This document shows positions 14,899 through 17,426 of a stretch of DNA of 17,426 bases, piece after piece. The DNA lies in NCBI GenBank assembly GCA_023228445.1, contig JALOBD010000029.1, forward strand, positions 1 to 17,426. The letters run 5' to 3'. Position numbers and translations under genes: made by a program. The notes under the pieces were generated by a model that saw nothing but the letters and a program-made list of their open reading frames with translations, was not told the DNA's origin and searched no databases. How positions within the stretch are numbered: position 1 is the first letter of the stretch; every line of letters starts with the position of its first letter. Source of the stretch: Sphaerochaeta sp. GTDB lineage: Bacteria; Spirochaetota; Spirochaetia; Sphaerochaetales; Sphaerochaetaceae.

Positions 14899-15195
14899 AT
14901 GAATAGCAAGATTCGCTCATACCTGAAGAGCGTGGCACACCCCATCAAACCGACCGTCATGGTCGGCAAGGGTGGGGTGGACGAGCGCATCTACGCAAGT
15001 CTGGAAGAGTCGTTGGCCAGCCATGAGCTGGTCAAGGTGAAGTTCCAGGCCCAGAAGGACCAGGTCCGTCCCCTCAGTGAGGACCTGGCCCGCAATACGA
15101 ACAGCGACCTGATCTCCATCATCGGCTTTATCGCCACCTTCTATCGCGAGAGCGAGGAGCACCTGATCGAAATTCCGCGCCAGTTGCGCGACTGA
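14899..15195 (+). CDS. yhbY: YhbY family RNA-binding protein (CRM domain, ribosome assembly)
   Basis: A 98-residue single CRM (CRS1-YhbY) domain protein. E. coli YhbY associates with pre-50S particles. The hallmark segments are present: KSVAHPIKPTVMVGKGGVDE with the GxxG-type loop GKGG (23-26), SLEESLASHELVKVKF, and a C-terminal GFIATFYRESEEH strand. Length equals the family norm. The ATG starts 2 bp after the acyl-CoA synthetase stop, with AAGGACTGAGG serving as the ribosome-binding site inside that gene end. It is followed by a + strand terminator. Confidence 0.95.
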   Translation: MNSKIRSYLKSVAHPIKPTVMVGKGGVDERIYASLEESLASHELVKVKFQAQKDQVRPLSEDLARNTNSDLISIIGFIATFYRESEEHLIEIPRQLRD

Positions 15196-15224
15196 ACAAG
15201 AAATCTCCCATCAGTGATGGGAGA
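15195..15224 (-). terminator. Probable terminator of the GH20 gene (minus strand)
   Basis: TCTCCCATC (15204-15212) pairs with GATGGGAGA (15216-15224), 9 of 9, with a 3-nt loop. On the minus strand it is followed by TTTCTTGTT, a broken T-run that overlaps the yhbY stop. On the + strand no T-run follows. Confidence 0.5.
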
Positions 15225-15238
15225 CTCACGAGAAGAAG

Positions 15239-15286
15239 ATCCACCCGAAGGTGTTGGTCGTTCCCACCGCCTCTGGTGGATTTTTT
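15239..15286 (+). terminator. Rho-independent terminator of the acyl-CoA synthetase-yhbY operon
   Basis: ATCCACC (15239-15245) pairs with GGTGGAT (15275-15281), with a possible inner GGTG/CACC pairing, followed by a T-run to 15286. The loop is long, so the terminator may be moderate in strength. Confidence 0.65.
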
Positions 15287-15291
15287 CAGGG

Positions 15292-16773
15292 TTACTTGGC
15301 CGCTCCGCGGTAGCAGTGCAGATCCAGCTTCTCACAGTATTGAACCAACAAGTCCAACCTCTTGAGATTGTCATCTCCATCCTGGGGGTTCCACAGTTGC
15401 TGGGCGAGGAGCTGTAGGCGGGGAAAGAGCAGGTACTCCGCCTGGCGTGCGGAGAGGACCCGCTCGGTCCAGAGGTTGCCCTGTGCGCCGAGGACCATCC
15501 CTTTGGCTTTTTCATCCATCTCTGGCGGGGTAGGGGTGAAGGAGGCGACCTGGGTGAGCGTGGAGACACCGAGGTTGCCCATCTCCTCCTCGCTGTCGAG
15601 ATGGCGATAGTCGAAGTAACAGCCGACGGTATTGGGGCTCATGATCACCTGATGGCCCCGTCGGCTTGCTTCAAGACCTCCACGGATACCCTGCCACGAT
15701 TGGACGATGAGGTCGTCGGGAAGGCCCATGGCCTCGGTACCGTCAAGCACCTCGTCCCAACCGATGGGTTGCTTCCCGTTTGCATGGACCATAGCGCTGA
15801 TCCGGCTGGTGAGCCAACTCTGCAGCTGACGCTCTTCGGTCAAGCCTTCGTTTTTCATCCGTGCCTGGCACTTGGGGCACTGCTCCCATGCATCCTGGGG
15901 GCACTCGTCACCTCCAATGTGGATGTACGGGTCGCTGAAGAGGGTGGCCACTTGGGCGATTGCATCCTCGAAGAAGGTGAGCATCGCGTCATTGCCGGCG
16001 CAGAGCACTTCATTGAAGATGCCCCAGCGGTCCTGGACCTCGTACGGTCCGCCGGTACAGCCGAATTCGGGGTAGGCGGCCAAAAGGGCCGAGACGTGGC
16101 CGGGTGTCTCCACCTCGGGGATGACGATGATCTGTCGGTCGTGGGCGTACGCTTGGACCTCTGCGATCTCCTCCTTGGTGTAGAGCCGCCCATAGGTGCG
16201 TCCGTCGGTGTACTGCAGTTCGGTCCGCCGGCTGGCGACCTCTTGGATATTGGGCCACCCGTCGATGGGGATCCGCCACCCCTGGTCATCGGTGAGATGC
16301 CAGTGGAAGCGGTTCAAGCCGAAGAGCGATGCAACATCGAGCAGTTTCTTGATGAAGTCGACGCTGAAGAAGTGGCGGCAACAGTCGAGCATGAAGCCGC
16401 GCCAGATGAAGGTGGGCTTGTCGCTGATCTTGCATGCCGGCAGGATTGCATCGTTGATGAGGGCAAGCTTCCTCACTGCAGAGAGGCCGTGGAAGGCGCC
16501 ACGCTTCGTTGTGGCGGTGATGACGACCTGCACCTTGCTGATGGAGAGCCGGTACTCCTCGTCGTCCAGCCCTTCGGTATATTTGAAGAGGATGTCCTCG
16601 CCGCCTCTCTTGCAGCCGAGCAGCGCTGCCGCAGTATCGGCCACGCCTTCGAAGGGTGGGGAGGCTGCGATGGTGGTGGTGCGGTGGAGGCGGTACGCCC
16701 CCTCACGGTCCTCGATGGAGCGGGGCACAGGAAAGAGCAGGTCACTTGCTCGCAGGCTTTGGTGTGTGTTCAT
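15292..16773 (-). CDS. Beta-N-acetylhexosaminidase, glycoside hydrolase family 20
   Basis: A 493-residue GH20 enzyme that removes terminal GlcNAc or GalNAc by substrate-assisted catalysis. An N-terminal GH20b-type domain (about 1-120) includes TTKRGAFHGLSAVRKL. The catalytic barrel starts near 123 with WRGFMLD (substrate-contact Arg126), then FHWHLTDDQGWR (156-167), IPEVETPGHVSAL (218-230), the catalytic pair Asp289-Glu290 in HIGGDE, and GWDE (338-341). No signal peptide is present, so it probably acts in the cytoplasm on imported chito-oligosaccharides or glycopeptides. The ATG at 16773 is chosen because family sequence starts there; upstream codons are Arg/Cys-rich. The gene is divergent from a ROK repressor, and repeated GTACAA sites overlap its promoter. 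Confidence 0.93.
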   Translation of the reverse strand: MNTHQSLRASDLLFPVPRSIEDREGAYRLHRTTTIAASPPFEGVADTAAALLGCKRGGEDILFKYTEGLDDEEYRLSISKVQVVITATTKRGAFHGLSAVRKLALINDAILPACKISDKPTFIWRGFMLDCCRHFFSVDFIKKLLDVASLFGLNRFHWHLTDDQGWRIPIDGWPNIQEVASRRTELQYTDGRTYGRLYTKEEIAEVQAYAHDRQIIVIPEVETPGHVSALLAAYPEFGCTGGPYEVQDRWGIFNEVLCAGNDAMLTFFEDAIAQVATLFSDPYIHIGGDECPQDAWEQCPKCQARMKNEGLTEERQLQSWLTSRISAMVHANGKQPIGWDEVLDGTEAMGLPDDLIVQSWQGIRGGLEASRRGHQVIMSPNTVGCYFDYRHLDSEEEMGNLGVSTLTQVASFTPTPPEMDEKAKGMVLGAQGNLWTERVLSARQAEYLLFPRLQLLAQQLWNPQDGDDNLKRLDLLVQYCEKLDLHCYRGAAK

Positions 16774-16779
16774 GGCCTC

Positions 16780-16808
16780 TTGGTACCATGGGATGGGGTA
16801 CAAGTCAA
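16780..16808 (-). promoter_or_regulatory. Possible promoter of the GH20 gene, near-leaderless
   Basis: On the minus strand, TTGACT (16808-16803), a 17-bp spacer and TACCAA (16785-16780). Initiation would fall at or beside the ATG (16773). The AGAGG before the ATG overlaps this region and would then not be transcribed. Confidence 0.4.
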
Positions 16809-16823
16809 GTACAAGGGTTGTAC
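16798..16823. promoter_or_regulatory. Cluster of three GTACAA half-sites, candidate ROK operator
   Basis: GTACAAG at 16798-16804 and again at 16809-16815 (11-bp period), then TTGTAC at 16818-16823; the last two form the perfect dyad GTACAA-GGG-TTGTAC. The cluster covers the -35 box and spacer of the predicted GH20 promoter. A fourth TTGTAC lies at 16946-16951 in the ROK leader. Confidence 0.55.
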
Positions 16824-16912
16824 ATACCTCTGGGCAACGTCTTCGTACATGCGTGCACTGCATCAAGGAACGGGGAGTGTACACCCCTCAGTCGATTGGT
16901 TCCACTTTGTGC

Positions 16913-16941
16913 TTGACAGGGGAATATGCGGATGGTAGGCT
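16913..16941 (+). promoter_or_regulatory. Predicted promoter of the ROK regulator gene
   Basis: Consensus TTGACA (16913-16918), 17-bp spacer, TAGGCT (16936-16941). Confidence 0.5.
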
Positions 16942-16943
16942 TT

Positions 16944-16966
16944 GTTTGTACAGAGAGCGAACAAAC
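16944..16966. promoter_or_regulatory. GTTTGT-(11)-ACAAAC dyad in the ROK gene leader
   Basis: The inverted repeat begins just after the -10 box and spans the predicted start site; it contains TTGTAC (16946-16951). The position suits autorepression. Confidence 0.4.
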
Positions 16967-16992
16967 TGACTGTCGGGACATGTGGAGGCATC

Positions 16993-17426
16993 GTGAGGAT
17001 CAACAACAATGAATTTCAGAAGAATGCAAACACCTCCCTGGTAGCACAACTGATTTGGAAGTCTCCGGGGATCAGCAGGGTGGACATCGCCCGGGAGCTG
17101 AACCTCTACCGCTCCACCGTCACCAACATCATCTCCTCCTTGATCGACAACGAGGTCGTCTATGAGGGGGAGGAGGGCAGCGGGATGAGCCGTGGGGGGC
17201 GCAAGCCCATCACCCTTCACCTCAATGAGCGATTCGGTATCGTTGCCGGCTTCGATATCCAGCCCTCCCACTACCGCCTCGTCCTGTTGGACATCACCGG
17301 TCGGACCCTCTTCGAGAAGCAGGGAAAGCTTCCCGAAGTTGACTTTGATTCGATCATCATCTTCTTGATGGACATCGTCATCGCCCAGGTCGAACGCCTC
17401 GACCTGCCGCTGTTGGCGGTGGTCGC
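16993..17426 (+). CDS. ROK family transcriptional repressor (NagC/XylR-type), 5' part
   Basis: About 144 residues are visible before the window ends; the family is usually around 380-400. The GTG at 16993 follows GGAGG at 5 nt. The N-terminal winged helix-turn-helix is clear: NTSLVAQLIWKSPGISRVDIARELNLYRSTVTNIISSLI, then a wing with SRGGRKPITLHLNE. The ROK kinase-like sensor domain begins at FGIVAGFDIQPSHYRLVLLDITG, which corresponds to the sugar-kinase phosphate-1 region. Such proteins sense sugars, commonly GlcNAc-6-P or xylose. The divergent GH20 hexosaminidase makes an amino sugar the likely effector. Repeated GTACAA sites occur at both promoters. Confidence 0.92.
   Translation, partial: MRINNNEFQKNANTSLVAQLIWKSPGISRVDIARELNLYRSTVTNIISSLIDNEVVYEGEEGSGMSRGGRKPITLHLNERFGIVAGFDIQPSHYRLVLLDITGRTLFEKQGKLPEVDFDSIIIFLMDIVIAQVERLDLPLLAVV

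Noticed and set aside
13175..14938. Long open frame on the minus strand opposite the acyl-CoA synthetase (about 587 codons)
   Set aside because: It is a codon-phase shadow of a clearly identified + strand gene in GC-rich DNA; the translation is Asp/His/Leu-repetitive and no ribosome-binding site or promoter fits.
15601..16938. Open frame on the + strand opposite the GH20 gene (about 445 codons)
   Set aside because: Shadow of a gene with all GH20 catalytic motifs; it also runs through the GH20 promoter region.
1..17426. Search for tRNA, rRNA, CRISPR arrays, insertion sequences and phage genes
   Set aside because: No cloverleaf, regularly spaced repeats, transposase motifs or terminal repeats with target duplications were seen.

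Overview
The window looks like chromosome from a moderately GC-rich, free-living fermentative spirochaete, most likely Sphaerochaeta or a close relative. The evidence is protein style only: a short NFACT protein beginning MSLNW, a solute-binding protein with the FAAGAKE signal-peptide end common in that group, and densely overlapping minus-strand operons. No rRNA or other taxonomic marker is present, so this is inference.

Layout. (1) At the left edge, the 3' part of miaA runs on the + strand. (2) A tightly packed minus-strand operon (5494 to 490) reads folC, an NFACT/RqcH-type protein, a Memo-like protein and an unrecognised single-pass membrane protein. All junctions overlap (20, 14 and 4 nt), and the last gene overlaps the end of miaA tail to tail by 44 nt. 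(3) An accessory-looking transport and regulation block spans about 5581-12939. It holds an RpiR/SIS regulator (-), a 395-bp regulatory gap, a LacI-type regulator (+), a PHP-domain metal-dependent phosphoesterase (+) and a three-gene ABC importer operon (-): solute-binding protein, fused double permease, ATPase. The importer is of the Fe3+/hexose-phosphate/phosphonate class. (4) A divergent promoter region with repeated TGTAATAC-type dyads leads into a + strand operon of a long-chain acyl-CoA synthetase and the YhbY RNA-binding protein. (5) A cytoplasmic GH20 beta-N-acetylhexosaminidase (-) is divergent from a ROK-family repressor (+, cut by the window end). The gap between them carries repeated GTACAA half-sites.

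How the genes may work together. The RpiR sensor (a phosphosugar-binding fold), the PHP phosphoesterase and the AfuABC/FbpABC-class importer suggest uptake and dephosphorylation of an organic phosphate, possibly a sugar phosphate; no residue in the sequence fixes the substrate. Shared dyads between the importer promoter and the acyl-CoA synthetase promoter suggest joint control by one regulator. One dyad resembles the known operator of HexR, an RpiR-family regulator. The GH20/ROK pair is a self-contained amino-sugar unit. The most promising uncharacterised material is the distal half of the folC operon (a Memo-like protein and a possible transmembrane pseudokinase next to a ribosome quality-control protein) and the organophosphate-type locus.
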